Positions 25,639 to 37,507 of a stretch of 64,000 nucleotides of DNA are shown here, piece by piece. The DNA comes from Daphnia carinata (taxonomy: Eukaryota; Arthropoda; Branchiopoda; Diplostraca; Daphniidae): NCBI RefSeq assembly GCF_022539665.2, contig NC_081337.1:10330679-10394678 (forward strand). The letters run 5' to 3'. The notes beneath the pieces are model-generated. The model ran no database searches. It saw nothing but the letters and a program-made list of their open reading frames with translations, and had not been told where the DNA came from. The translations under genes and the position numbers were made by a program. Within the stretch, counting starts at the first letter, position 1. Each line of letters starts with the position of its first letter.

Positions 25639-28600
25639 TCACAATATTTGAAAGAGCTTCTTCAACTCGACCATCAACTGCCAATCGGGCTTCTGCAAAT
25701 CGTCGCGGAAATACTCTTTGCAGGCGTCGATCGATTCGCGGCTAATCTGTTTGTCCCACCACACAAACAAATGAATTTAACAACGTAAATTTAATGATTA
25801 TTTAAAAAAAAAAAAAAAAAAAAAAAGACTTACCTTGGAAACGAGCAGATCGGTGTGATCAAAGTGGCGGCCATAGAGTTTAGGACTGTCGCCCGGCGTC
25901 GGGCTGATTTTGATGCAAACTTCTTGACCTTTACGGGCCGATTCGATGGGTTTGTGATTCACTTCAATGTTAGTGACGATGCCAATGTTGACAAACTGCA
26001 ACCACAGACAAACTATTAGATTGAACATCGAGACATAACGATTGGAAACGTGACAGAAGAATATTAGTGGTAATCTAAAAACAAATGTTTAACGGAATTC
26101 ATGAAACCTTTTCTTTTTTGTTTGTTCGTTGCAAAAAAAAAAAGAAAAAGCCAAGGCGGAAAGCGAAAAACCACGTGCGAGTAGTTGGCATAGTTTTTAG
26201 AAACGAGGAACTTTGCATGACTGAATCTCTCTCGAGGATCTTTGTCGTGCGGTCGGCGTCAAAGTGACCGTCGGGCGTGAGTGGAACACGACAATTCGAA
26301 TTGTTTTGACCGAACTAGTCACTATTTTCTTGACGCTTAACGATACAACTCAACGTTTTCGCGCTATTTTTCTTAAAATATCATTTTTTTTTTGTCGTCT
26401 TTAGTTTAAACAATCATTTCTGACATTGGGGAGGGGGGACCGGAAGAGTCGCGACAGCCAGGCTCCAGCAGGGAAATAGATTTTTTTCTTTTTCCCTCTC
26501 TTTTCGGCAGGGGCCAGAGGCCAGGATATAAATAAATAAATATTGGCTGGGCGGAAAGGAGGGTAGTACGTCACGGCGGAAGAGGAGCTAGAGAGAGAGA
26601 GAGAGAGATATGGCGGTGGGAAATGTGAGCCAAACTAAGCAGGAAGTAACTCATCAGCTCTGTTGTCATTCCACTTCCTTTTTTGCCACTTCACACACTC
26701 AAGACCGGCGAATTCTCAAAACCTCCTCACATTTCTTCTCCTTCCCGGATGGACACTAAGCCCATCATGTCTCACAAGCTACAATCTAACATACTGCGCG
26801 TACAATCAAATCGTATCAATCAACGCCGCTCCTCCCCCAAAAATCCCACACGTTTTTTTTTGGCCAGGTGCAAGACGACGCCTTTCGAAAGGAAAAAGAA
26901 AAAAATACGTTCCAATGCCCAACCCTTCTAACACAATTGACCGTCATTCAGTCCATTTCACAAGAATGAAACAATTTATCTAGACAGCTAAAGAAATCAT
27001 CTGCTTTTCATTTGTCGCCTGCTCAAATTCAAACAACGACCCACAACATACCAAAAGGTTTTTCTTCTTTTTTTTTTTTTAACAGACCTTATTTCCGCTG
27101 CTTGTAAAAATGAAAAAAAAGGGGGAGGGCGATGGGCAGGTAAAAAAAGAAAAAAAAAGACACGGTTCAACAGCCAATAATCGCTCAGACCCAATGGCTA
27201 CGGTTAGTAAGCAATGAAGAAAGGAAATGGGTGGCAAAGAAGGGTGGTGTGTATTTAATAGATATTTTTGGTCGTCTAGTACTTATTTTCGCCCATATTT
27301 TTTTTTCTCCCCTCTTTTTTTTTACCTTACAAAAAGGTAAATAGTATTCAGCTGCTACTAACCTTAGCCCAGGTCTCCCCCCCCCCTCCACTTTCCTTTC
27401 TCCACTAAAGCCTAAGCCGGTTTATTTCAAGTCTAACAAATGGTTCACTTCCGCTGCTTCCATTTCCATTCAGAAAAACCGGGGGAATCTGGCTGCGTCG
27501 GAAAGGAGGATGGGGGGAGGGCGGAGGAGGAGGGCTGGCAAACACGCCAAAAGCCTCTAATTGGACTGTCAAGTCACGAAACATTATGAACGGCCCCATC
27601 TCCAGAATTCCTTTCTATCATTAGCTAACTACTCGGGCTTGAAAAGAAAAAAAAGGGCGGAAAGTCAGTGGTGAGGGCAACTGAAAGGAGAGAAGGTGGT
27701 GTGTTCCGTTCGCAATCTGACATCCGGTAGCCATATCGAGAAAAATAAAATAAGGAGGCAGTAAAGAAAAGAGACCACGTTTCCCTTTGGTGGATTCAAA
27801 GTACTTGGTTTCCAGCAACTTCCTTTCTTTTTAAATAACAAATGACTCGGAATGGGTTTCGAAGACAAAAAAAAAAAAAAAAACCCACAATAATTTCGAG
27901 TTGATGCAGGTGAAACCAATCGTTTGACCTTAAAGGAGAGCAGACCTCTTTCAGGCGTCATATCACTGGCAACCTTTGGAGAAGGGAAATCGACAATTCT
28001 CGGTTGGATCCAACAACAGGAAATTCGGTTGCAAGCTACCCTCTTAACTTTTAGAGAAAATGTTTTTCTTACCTCTTTCGATGGAACGCACAGCGGTGTG
28101 CCCTCCTTCACAATTCCGCTCTCCACTACCACGCCAACCACGATCGGGTCCCTTGTGTTGAAAATGAACTACAAAAGAAAAGAAATCACATGAACTTTGA
28201 GATGCCAACGTGAAACAAAACAAAATAAAGCATGTGTTTTCCGTTTTATGCGAAAAGCTAATAAAAATATTTCAAAAAAAAGAAAAATGGCGGTAAAAAT
28301 TCTGCATAACTTAATAAACGTTCGCTTTGATTCAAGCAGACAAGTGACATTCGACAACAACTGTAAACCAACACGTAGCTGAGTTTTTTTTTGCATTTAC
28401 CTGCGGGAGAATTCTTAACTTGCAGGGGAAAACGGCAATATCTTTAAACTCTTCTCTTTTCTTTGCCTTCAACTCGTCGCGATATTTCATAAAACTGTCA
28501 AACAGATGATAGATAATATCGGCTTGGAAAATTTTCACACCGACGGAATCCGCCATTTCTTGAGCATCACGTTCTATTTTGACATCGAAGGCTAGAATTA

Positions 28601-31307
28601 CGGCATACCTAAAAGAACAAACAATTCACTTCATTTATTATATTTAAAAAGTACAATAATAATCCATACTGGTCATTATGCTCCAGCATCGTCGAGGCTT
28701 TCATGACATCCTTTTTCACCACAGGACCAATACGGATATTCGCATACTGCGCATCACAGAAACAAATAACAGTTAAGAATTAAAATTTGAAATAAACTAT
28801 TACTTGGATAAATTTCCAGTCGAAATAGCACAACAACTATTTATATTAAAAAAAAAAAAAAAAAATGGATTTGTTACAGGAATTTCAGAAGTTTTCAAGA
28901 ACTCCAAAAGAGCTTCTAGTGAACCTAAAGTAGAGGCTTGAACATAGACGCCTCGATCCTGGAGTTTGATTCTTCCCAATGCAGATTTCAGCTCATGAGC
29001 TACCTCTTCCTTGCAGATTTCTACTTCATCCGGGTGGTATGCAACAAGTAGATTTAAGCCGGCAATGGCTTTTTCCAAATCTTTTGCTGTGATTTTGACA
29101 CCTTGGGCCGCTCGAACTTCTTTTGGCTCAGTATACGTATTCTTAACTCGCAATTCTTTCATGGGTTGCGGTAAAAGAAGAGACCGAATCTGCGTCACTA
29201 TGGGGCCGTCCGTTCCAGCCAAAACGATTGTATCGCTCTCATGCAAGGTGCCATTAACAAGAATGACGTCCACTGTGGTTCCGTAGCCAGGGATGGCCTT
29301 TACTTCCAAAACAGTCGCTTGAAGCTCGTCCGTATACATCAGCCTTTTAGCTAATGCGGTTTGGGTCAAATCAACAATGAGCGCCATGAGATTACCCATA
29401 CCGTCACCAGTAGCAGCACTTGTTGGAACCATGGAGACGTAGGATCGAGAATCGGGATTCTCGTAGAAGACGGCAGCATTCATGGACTGTTCAGCTAGCT
29501 GGGTTATCACTAACTTGCACCGATCTTGGAACTCCAACTGAGTGTTCTTTCCTTGCGATTTGATTAAATCTTTAACGTCTTTTCTAGGATTCGAGATCCA
29601 GTCGTACAACCTGGCGAATAAAGAAACTTTGTAACATGTCCTAGATTGTTATTAAAAATTATTAGGTTATTACCTATCAATTTTGTTTAGTGCAACAACA
29701 AAAGGAGTCTTCTTGGCTTTCAGTAAATTAAGGGATTCGATGGTTTGGGGTTCAAGGCCGTGCATAATGTCAACAACGAGGATAGCTATGTCACATAGGG
29801 AGGAACCACGAGAACGTAGATTACTGAAAGATTCGTGACCAGGAGTATCGATGATAAGAAGACCTGGAACTTTTAACTGCATTTCTTGGAAACCGATAAC
29901 CATTTTGGATTGTTCGCGGATTGCTTCAATTGGAACGTTTGTAGCGCCAATTTGCTGTGTAATACCACCCGCTTCACCATCTTGAACATGGGTTCTCCGG
30001 AGTTTGTCGAGAATTTTTGTTTTCCCTGTATCCACATGACCCAGAACACAAACAACAGGAGCTCGTAAAATGTCAGGATTTTTGTTCTTTTCAGCAGCCT
30101 CTCGCCTTTTCTGGAAAACCGGATAATACATTATGCTCATAACTAATCGACTACTTTTATCAGTTTGCATTCTAAGTTTAGTTTGCCACAAATAATACCT
30201 GAATGCGATTCAACGCCCTTTCTCTCCTAGAAACAGCATCTGTCTTTTTAGTATCTTCTTCGTCATCTGAACCATCGCTACTGTCAGATTCTTCTTCCTC
30301 CGAACTACTCTCAGAGACTTCACTGTCCGACTTTGCCTTTGGCTGATTTTGCACAACAATGGTGGCCTCGGGAACTGGTGTCTCCTCGACTTCTTCCTCC
30401 GAAGACGATTCTGCATCCCACGATTCTTTGACTTCTTCTACTTCTTCCTCCACTAACGTTTCTTCAGTTGCTGTTTGATCAGCCGTTTTTTCTTCCGAAG
30501 TCGCGCGCTCTTCTGTTTGAACGGTTGCTTGTTGCTGTTTGTTCGAACGGATTCTTGTACCAGCCCTCGGTCGTTTTTCTCCAATTAAGGGGACATCAAT
30601 GCCTAAGACAAAAATAGGAGCAACCAAATGAGTTTCCAGAAGGTAGAATTTAAAAAATCAATGAAAGTACCTTGCGCTCTCAATACCTCTAAAGAGGCTT
30701 GTGAACGGGCCTGTTGTGCCCTCTGTTTTGGGGTCAGAAATTTTCCTTCAGCCTTCAATCGCTCCTTTTTCTCCTTTTCACGTTGTTTTCTTAATTCTCG
30801 GCGTTCCTGTTCTTTCCGTTCCTGTTCTTGTCTAATTCGTTCCTCCTCTTCTGCTTTTCTTTCAGCCTCCTCTTCTTCCCGCCTTATACGTTCTTCCTCT
30901 TCCTTAACAGATAAGTGTTCAAAATTTGATCAAGTAACATTTACTTTAGAATTTTTACTTTAATTTTTCTGAGAGTTTCTTGCATGGCTGCCAGCGCTTT
31001 TTTTCCAGGGCCACCTTTTTTCTCCTTTTTTGGGTCGATTTTCTTTTTAGATTTGTCCTTTTTATTTTTTCTATCATCTTGGTCATCATCTGCTTCTTCA
31101 GACCTTTCAGGAGCTTCAGGAGCTTCAGGTTCAGGTTCAGCTTCGTCATCTTTGTTTTTCTTTTTTTTTCTTCTTCTTTTTCTTTTCAGACTTTTCATCC
31201 TCAAAAATGTCTTCTACTGGTTCATTATCTGGCTCTGGAAATGTGGGTGATGCTATTGCTAATTCATCCGAGTCTTCTTTTACTTTTTTTGAATTTTTTT
31301 TTGTCAT
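25639..31307 (-). CDS. eIF5B: Eukaryotic translation initiation factor 5B (GTPase)
   Basis: eIF5B is the GTPase that joins the 60S subunit to the 48S initiation complex. Coding exons: 31307-30959, 30902-30671, 30602-30199, 30110-29674, 29610-28878, 28746-28670, 28608-28401, 28168-28073, 25995-25834 and 25746-25639. All splice phases agree and give about 934 residues, against about 1,220 in human, mainly from a shorter N-terminus. Order: Lys/Glu-rich N-terminal region with [12 protein letters not shown] coiled coil; acidic Ser-rich linker; G domain with GHVDTGKT (G1), [13 protein letters not shown] (switch I), DTPGHESF (G3) and NKID (G4); domain II ([14 protein letters not shown]); domain III ([18 protein letters not shown]); domain IV ending [15 protein letters not shown]. 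The reading frame breaks in a nine-A tract at 31161-31169. Either the annotated 5' part is shifted by an indel, or translation starts at the in-frame ATG at 31198. A further upstream exon is possible, because a TAACAG acceptor-like site precedes 31307. Confidence 0.95.
25996..28072 (-). other. Long intron of eIF5B between domain IV exons
   Basis: A 2,077-bp intron, while the other eight introns are 55-232 bp. It carries (GA)9 at 26590-26608, many A/T runs, G/C-rich homopurine and homopyrimidine tracts (27120, 27377, 27505-27530) and no recognisable exon. Its size and simple-repeat content resemble the flanking intergenic DNA, so it may have grown by repeat expansion or may hold regulatory sequence. 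Confidence 0.8.
31161..31169 (-). other. eIF5B: Poly-A tract with reading-frame break in eIF5B
   Basis: Nine A's on the sense strand inside a lysine-coding stretch. Upstream of it the frame reading [21 protein letters not shown]...EKSEKKKK is acidic and eIF5B-like. Downstream, the eIF5B-like frame ([18 protein letters not shown]) is a different one, while the upstream frame hits TGA within a few codons. One base fewer in the tract would join them. A homopolymer miscall, a real length polymorphism or a downstream start are all possible. Confidence 0.7.
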
Positions 31308-31979
31308 TTTCTTCTTCTTCTGTTACAGATGTTTTATTGCATGAATTTGCTCTGAAATGTCAGGGGTTAACAGCAACCTGTAATTTAATGATGGAAAAAA
31401 ACCATCAAATTCGTTTGAATATTTTAAAGATTTTAGATTAGCTTGTAAAGTGAAAGTCGGTAAACGCAACAAATTAGAAGTCATGAGATTAACAGACAAC
31501 CAAAGAAAAATTTTCCCGTGAAAAATTCTAGTACCATAAAGACGCGACCGTTATCTTTATTTTAGATATTCAAGTATTCTTCATACTATGGTAAAAGTTC
31601 AAAATGATTAATGAAAATATCCATACCACGGTGTTAATCACGAAGTCCTTTCGGTCTAGACTCAATCTACAGCCGACAGTAGGTGACGTTGCCAAGTTTA
31701 ACTGAGCAACCTATTCGCCATCTCTCCTCTCGCGTTTGCACTCACCAAAGCCCATCACTGTGTAATATACTCCGATTCGGATAGTACATAGCGTTTTTTT
31801 TCAACAACAAAACGAGTTGTACGAGTTAGCAGAATTAGTGCAATCCAAATGATGTCATTGAAATAATGTTCCCTCGATAAGCCTGAATGCAAATGTGAAG
31901 CTAGAATAATAGTTCAGCTGGGGCTGGTATATTTTATGCATTTGTTTCCATTTGTTTCAGTGTTTACATAAATGCAGTT

Positions 31980-32178
31980 GGGTGTTTGGTTATCGAGCCG
32001 GCATGCTGCACAGAAGTACCAACGTTCAAATCCTGAATTTACAATAATAGTTACTTAATGTGAAATGTTAAGTAGTTATCGAATTTGCAGGATATATTAA
32101 AGTGATGGAAAAAAACACTTGTGTCCTCTTGTGGATTCATTGACCTGTCCCATCGATCATTTTTTGCTTTATATCAAC
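31980..32178 (+). repeat. SINE-like repeat, copy 1
   Basis: About 200 bp that aligns in direct orientation with 32321-32518. Both share TGTTTGG at the left and a nearly identical core (ATGTTAAGTA.TTATCGAATTT, CAGGATA.ATTAAA, GATGGAAAAAA), then GGATT..ATTGACCTGT. The left part holds CGTTCAAATCC, a good match to the RNA polymerase III B box of tRNAs, about 35 bp after an A-box-like segment. I infer a tRNA-derived SINE. Confidence 0.6.
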
Positions 32179-32320
32179 CATGAGTAAATTTCTTCAGTTC
32201 ACTTATTGGGTATTGGTAGATCATGTGAAATATTATGTAGGGAACAAAACGAATGTCGGAAGCATGAAAAATAAAATGAACAAAATGAAATTATTACACA
32301 TTTAACCTTGTGTAATAAAT

Positions 32321-32518
32321 AGCTGTTTGGCTAACGTACTCTCGTACCAATTCGAAGTATGAAAGTTCGGTTCCTGAAAATACTGAAATTACTTAATTGT
32401 GTTAATGTTAAGTAATTATCGAATTTACAGGATACATTAAATGATGGAAAAAACGCATGTATCGTACTATGGATTGCATTGACCTGTACCATCTATCAAA
32501 TTTTGCATCAAATCTACT
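32321..32518 (+). repeat. SINE-like repeat, copy 2
   Basis: Second, diverged copy of the element at 31980, same strand, starts 341 bp apart. The B-box-like segment here is AAGTTCGGTTCC. Shared tail sequence (TTATCGAATTTACAGGAT, then GATGGAAAAAA and GACCTGTACCATC) shows that the copies are homologous over their whole length with scattered substitutions and small indels. Confidence 0.6.
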
Positions 32519-33939
32519 GAGTCAATTTTTAACTCAAATGAATGATTTTTGTTAGATTGCCTTGAATGTTCACTAGGTGTGTTGAATGTTCACTAACAAA
32601 ACTATGACATAAAAGGTTATGTGAAATTGCACCACATTTATGGTCATACAGTTAGTAATATTCACGATATTATTGATCAAGCATGGTTGAATCGAACACT
32701 GCCTCGTTTTTCTTCCGAGTCTTTGCTTAAAAATTAAAACTGCCCTCTATTGTTTAGCTTTAGGGTACTCTTTTTGAAAGTAACACATTTCAGGAGGATG
32801 GGTCTATAACGTGTGCGCTCCTTTAGTTTTACTTCATGCTCATAAGAAAAAAAAGACACATTTTTGAAAATGTATGCAAAACTTAGCCTCCTTGCTTTTC
32901 CGGTATAAATCAGGCCTACGAACAGTATACAGGAAATGTAAATTCCGTATTGTTTTTGTCAACAATCACACTACAAATTATTGTGGAATGTCATGAAAGC
33001 TACATAAAAATACAAAAAAAATATAGGACTCTGGTCTGATGATGGGTATTGCACTTATTTTTATTTATTAGACGGCTGTTGCTATTGCCGTTTATTTATT
33101 ATTAGAACGTGACAAGTAACTGAATTAGCAAAATTAAAAGGTAAATACAAAACAGCTATATCCTTAATAAAATAATTTCAAAGGAAGATAAGCTGAGTTT
33201 CTATAAAGGTTTTTACGGGAAACGAAAACCTTTAAAAATTATGCTAAAAATAATAAATTCTTTGTTGACAATAGCATTTAGAATATTCACAGTAATATAT
33301 AATATGGAAGCCAAGTCGGAAATCCAGTTTTATTTAATTACTAAAATTCTTGCTGCTCGTAGTTCTAACGTTTTAAACTGGTTTTTTTATTTTTAAAATT
33401 ATTAATTATACAAAACTTGAAGACTTCCTTGGAATAAGCCAGTACTGTCTGGTACTGTGTGGCAGAAGGAGGAGTGCCCTGATATTTGTTTGGCAGCGTT
33501 GCAGACAGTTGCCGTTGGCGTTCTCTCCCTCCTCCTGAACCTACGTATGGCCAAACGTGAGACGTAGAGCCTTACTTGTGAAGTGTACTCCACCGAAAGC
33601 CGGCTGTTGGTATTTTTTCATCGTCATCTTTCATTCTTAACTTCAAATTCTCAGATATTCTTTAAGTAAGTACAAATGTCTGAATTGTCTACAGTTTCAT
33701 ATTGTGTATATTAAGTCTGATGACATTACTTGTAAATTATTATCTAAGTAAAATTATTCCGTCACCGTGTTACCCACGTGGTATTAGCCCGGTCCAAGGC
33801 GGGAGAAAATCGTGTCCTATTTAAATGGGGGGTAGCAAAAATATTCTTTTTGCCATTTTCTATTCTCATTTGGTTGAAATTTGATATTGTTGATGCCAAT
33901 ATGTAAGCTATCACCTAAACATATTTTGATATTTAGAAA

Positions 33940-35415
33940 ATGGATTCTGACAAAGCAGCAATTGTTGAAAACTCTGAAGAGGATATTGAAGAAGTTGAAG
34001 AGGAAGAGGAAGGATCTGATAAATTGAGCAAAGAGAAACTGCAGGCAGCAGTTCTTCAAAACCCTAAAGTGATGGCTGCTTTGCAAGCTCGCCTTGACAG
34101 CATGGTTGGAGATCCATCTGGTTATATTAAGGTAACCATTTCAACCATATTATAAACAGTAATGATGCAATCATTACTTACCATCTATAGAGTTTGCCTG
34201 CTGCAGTCCAGCGGCGTATCAAGGCTCTTAAAAATCTTCAACTTGAAACAACCAAAATTGAAGCAGAATTTTTTAAGGAAGTGCATGTTCTTGAGTGCAA
34301 GTACCAAGAAAAATATCAGTCCTTCTTTGAAAAGGTAGGATGTTGCTTTGTAATTTTTGTAATTGGAGTTAAATGTGATTTCTATTTAGCGAGCCAAAAT
34401 TACAAGTGGAGATTATGAGCCTACTGATGAAGAATGTGTCTGGACATTGGACGATGACAAAGAAAGTGAGGAGCTTTCTGAAGATATGAAGAATAAGGTC
34501 ACACTTGAGAATGACACTAAGGAAGAAGATATGAAGGGAGTTCCTGAATTCTGGTTAACCATCTTTAAAAATGTTGAATTGCTTGCTGACATGGTTCAAG
34601 ATCATGATGAGCCCATCCTGAAACACCTTGTTGATATCAAAGTTCGATATGTAGAAGAACCTATGGGCTTTATTCTTGATTTTCACTTCACTCCAAATGA
34701 TTACTTTGAGAACACCATCTTGACAAAGACATATGACATGAAATGTGTTCCTGATGAAGAAGATCCATTCAGCTTTGAAGGACCTGAAATCCACAAATGC
34801 AAGGTATCATTCTTTAAACATAGGTTTGGTGCTTTAACTCATGCATGTTTTTTAGGGCACTACAATTGACTGGAAAAAAGGGAAAAATGTCACAGTCAAG
34901 ACCATTAAAAAGAAGCAGAAGCACAAGTCTAAGGGAAGTGTTCGTACCGTCTCAAAGACTGTCCAGAACGATTCGTTTTTCAATTTCTTCAGTCCTCCTG
35001 CTGGTACGTTTTTACCAAGAAAGAGCTTAAAGAAAAGTTCCTTTGATTCAGGGTTTTAAATAATAGTTACTGACGATGCTGATGAAGAAGTTGACGAGGA
35101 TACCCGTGCGCTGCTAACGGCTGACTTTGAAATTGGCCATTACATCAGAGAAAGTATTGTACCGCGTGCAACGCTTTATTTTACTGGTAAGTTATTCTTT
35201 TAGCAGAAGGAGACAAGTGATCCAATTATTTTGGATTAGGTGATGCATTGATGGAGGATGATTTTGATGAGGAGGAGGAGGAAGAGGAGGGAGATGAAGA
35301 AGGGGAAGAAGGTGAAGAAGAAGACGAGGACCCTGATTTCGATCCCCGTAAACATGCCAAGGCCGTTCGAGGTCAGAAAGGACAAGCAAATCCGGCGGAA
35401 TGCAAGCAACAATGA
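33940..35415 (+). CDS. Nap1: Nucleosome assembly protein 1 (histone chaperone)
   Basis: NAP1 binds H2A-H2B, shuttles histones to the nucleus and assembles nucleosomes. Six coding exons: 33940-34131, 34191-34334, 34390-34803, 34856-35003, 35067-35186 and 35240-35415. Phases agree throughout and give 397 residues, close to animal NAP1-like proteins (about 390). The N-terminus is acidic, followed by VLQNPKVMAALQARLD. The long dimerisation helix contains LPAAVQRRIKALKNLQ. The earmuff core has GVPEFWLTIFKNVELL and DEPILKHLVDIKV, then TIDWKKGKNVTVKTIKKKQ. After NDSFFNFFSPP comes a Glu/Asp-rich tail (about residues 342-375). The last residues, PAECKQQ, match the conserved end of NAP1L1, where the cysteine of the CKQQ box is a prenylation site. 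AATAAA lies at 35541. Confidence 0.97.
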
Positions 35416-35540
35416 GGACGATTCGAAACTTGAAGAATTGGTTATTCACTTTAATATAACTTTGCTCTTCAATGTTAACCTACTGTGTATTTCCCTTTCC
35501 CGAAATTACAAAACAGTTCCTCAATACTGTTCTTTAATCT

Positions 35541-35546
35541 AATAAA
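35541..35546 (+). terminator. Nap1 poly(A) signal
   Basis: Canonical AATAAA 126 bp after the Nap1 stop codon, followed by T/GT-rich sequence. Nap1 and ALG5 end tail to tail, about 540 bp apart. Confidence 0.7.
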
Positions 35547-36087
35547 ATTTCGTCTAATCAAGTCTCATTTTTGTTTGCTATAAAGTGAGGTTACTGCACA
35601 TGTAATTTTGACTCCTGTAACAAAATTTTGCAAGGGAGTGATTAGTATAGAAGCAGTGACATGGTACAAATCCAAAAATCTCAACCCTTTAAACAATTTT
35701 TTTTTTAAATAAATTTTTGTTTTTAGAAACCTGGCTTAGGAATTTATCCCAGCCTGTTCAAGGCTTTGTAGAGGCGAAAGATGGCGAAATAGTTTGACTT
35801 TTAAAGCATGTAAGATGATAAAGTCGAGTGAACAATCAGGAGCATAAGTTCATACCAAAATTTAATGTTATTTGTTTCTGTAAATAGAGCTTTTTCTCTT
35901 CACAAAATCTGCCAGATAAAAAAATTGTAGACTTGATAGTTTGTTAATCCACAAGGAAAACTTTTAATGCATATATATTTCTGACTCAAGTGTCAAACAT
36001 GAAAACCAATATTCAGGTCAATGAACAGAATAACGATGAAACAAGTTGAAATAAAAACCAAACAAATTTCATTGTACAACAACGAAC
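35547..36087. other. Tail-to-tail spacer between Nap1 and ALG5
   Basis: AT-rich 541 bp. It must hold both transcript ends. Apart from A/T runs I see no structure and no coding potential. Confidence 0.6.
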
Positions 36088-36093
36088 TTTATT
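36088..36093 (-). terminator. ALG5 poly(A) signal overlapping the stop codon
   Basis: AATAAA on the minus strand includes the TAA stop of ALG5 (GGAATAAAG). If it is used, the 3' UTR would be only about 10-30 nt. No other clear AATAAA is seen soon after it on this strand. Confidence 0.4.
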
Positions 36094-37507
36094 CCATTTT
36101 AGAAGTTAGAGGACGCATGTTAACTTTCCAAGCTCCTGTGGAATACCGCAGCCACATCAGGATCAAGTCTCGACCCATCTGAAGCCAGCTCCATACAGGA
36201 ACAATTTTTGAACCTAAACAGTCCTCAGACAGTTAAGACAACTTTGAACATCAATTCTCATAGAAGTAATTGTATCACTTAATCTATAGTAGGAAACTGT
36301 GGTTATGATATATTGTAGGAAATGAACTTGCCTTCAATTTCCATCCATCTAACTGAAACTTCACCCGTCGGTATCTTCATGTACTCTGCTATGTATATAA
36401 GTTCAACATCAAAAGCCCTACCAGAGATGAACAGTGTGAGCACGGGCAGTGAAATTCCAGCAATTGGGCGTAAAATGAGATGATTTACCATCGCTCAATG
36501 TGAAGATTCGGAAAGCATAACCTGGCAGTTGGTCTCGTAAGCAGTTTAAAACCACATTGCGTGTCTCGCACCGATCGGGCGGCAAACAACCAAACCAATA
36601 GATGAAATCCTTTCATTAGGACAGTTCTAAAGAAAGAACGAGAGGCAATAGCTTCTTTTTCTAGATGAGCACGAGATCCGCAGACAAGACCTAGTGCCTT
36701 ATCTATGGGCTGACCTGAATTTGAAAATTTCCTTATAGTACTAGCATCCAAAATATAGTTTTTTTCCAAATAACCTTTAACAAGTTCTTTCAAATTGTTT
36801 TGAAGCTTAGATATATCCTCAAATGTTGTTGCTCCATCGGCATCGGCGAATAATAGCTGTTCTCCCCTAGCGCTAAGCATTCCCTGAAAAGGTGAAATGC
36901 TTATTTTAATCCACAAGATGGATTACTTATTAAAAAATAAACAGGAAATACTATACCAGTCGTACAGCACCACCTTTCCCACGGTTGTTTGATAATGTCA
37001 GCACTCTAACTTTATCAGAACCAAATGTTTTAGAATAACCAAGGCCAAGTTCTGTAGTATTATCAGTGCTTCCATCATCTACAATAAGAACTTCATATGT
37101 GCAGCTTGGATTACTTTTCAGCTTCTTTTCAAGGTAATCGAGGCACTCATCTAGCATCACAGGTACTATGTAAAAAATTGTAAAAATAATTATTGTGTAA
37201 TAAAATAGGGTTGTTTAAACACTCTACATCGTTTTTCTTCATTGTAGGCCGGTACAATTACGGAAAGCCAAATGGTAGATTCATCTTCAATTGAAGGAAA
37301 CCTCTGCTTTTCAGCAGTATTTGGATCCAAAAAGAATTTTTCTTCCTTGAATCTAATAACCTTTGCATATGTTTCAGATGTTAAATATATGAAGAGCAAC
37401 ATCTATGAAGCAAAATACTTTATTACAAACTCAAACATATCACCTTTTTACATACTAACCACCAAAGTTGCACACCCTAAAACCAACAACAGTCCTAAGA
37501 GCAGCAT
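36089..37507 (-). CDS. ALG5: Dolichyl-phosphate beta-glucosyltransferase ALG5
   Basis: ALG5 transfers glucose from UDP-glucose to dolichyl phosphate at the ER membrane; dolichyl-P-Glc then caps the N-glycan precursor. Six exons: 37507-37460, 37402-37228, 37165-36957, 36883-36489, 36417-36332 and 36213-36089. Phases agree and give 345 residues (human 324). The N-terminus MLLLGLLLVLGCATLV plus MLLFIYL is the ER anchor. GT-A family-2 signatures: LSVIVPAYNEEKRLP (about 62-76), VLIVDDGSTDNT (about 100-111), NNRGKGGAVR (about 134-143), FADADGAT (about 156-163, metal-binding DxD), CGSRAHLEKE and RDTQCGFKLLTRP, then VPVWSWLQMGRDLI near the end. About 20 extra residues separate the DxD motif from CGSRAHLEKE compared with human. 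Intron 5 is GC-AG: only GAAG|GCAAGT keeps the frame. The gene is divergent from FBXO8, 356 bp away. Confidence 0.96.

Larger units (their letters stand above)
31308..33939. other. Intergenic between divergent eIF5B and Nap1
   Basis: About 2.6 kb separating two head-to-head genes. No coding exon is evident. It contains two copies of a tRNA-like dispersed repeat (31980 and 32321) and is AT-rich, with few microsatellites. The Nap1 promoter and 5' UTR probably lie around 33,400-33,930, where a GC-richer segment and a pyrimidine-rich stretch (33,610-33,660) occur. Confidence 0.55.

Noticed and set aside
31150-31180. Programmed ribosomal frameshift in eIF5B
   Set aside because: No slippery-site/stem context beyond the A run, and a homopolymer error or downstream start is simpler; kept only as the frame-break finding.
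31980-32050. tRNA gene suggested by the B-box-like CGTTCAAATCC
   Set aside because: No cloverleaf can be drawn and the sequence recurs as a diverged 200-bp repeat, so a SINE is more likely.
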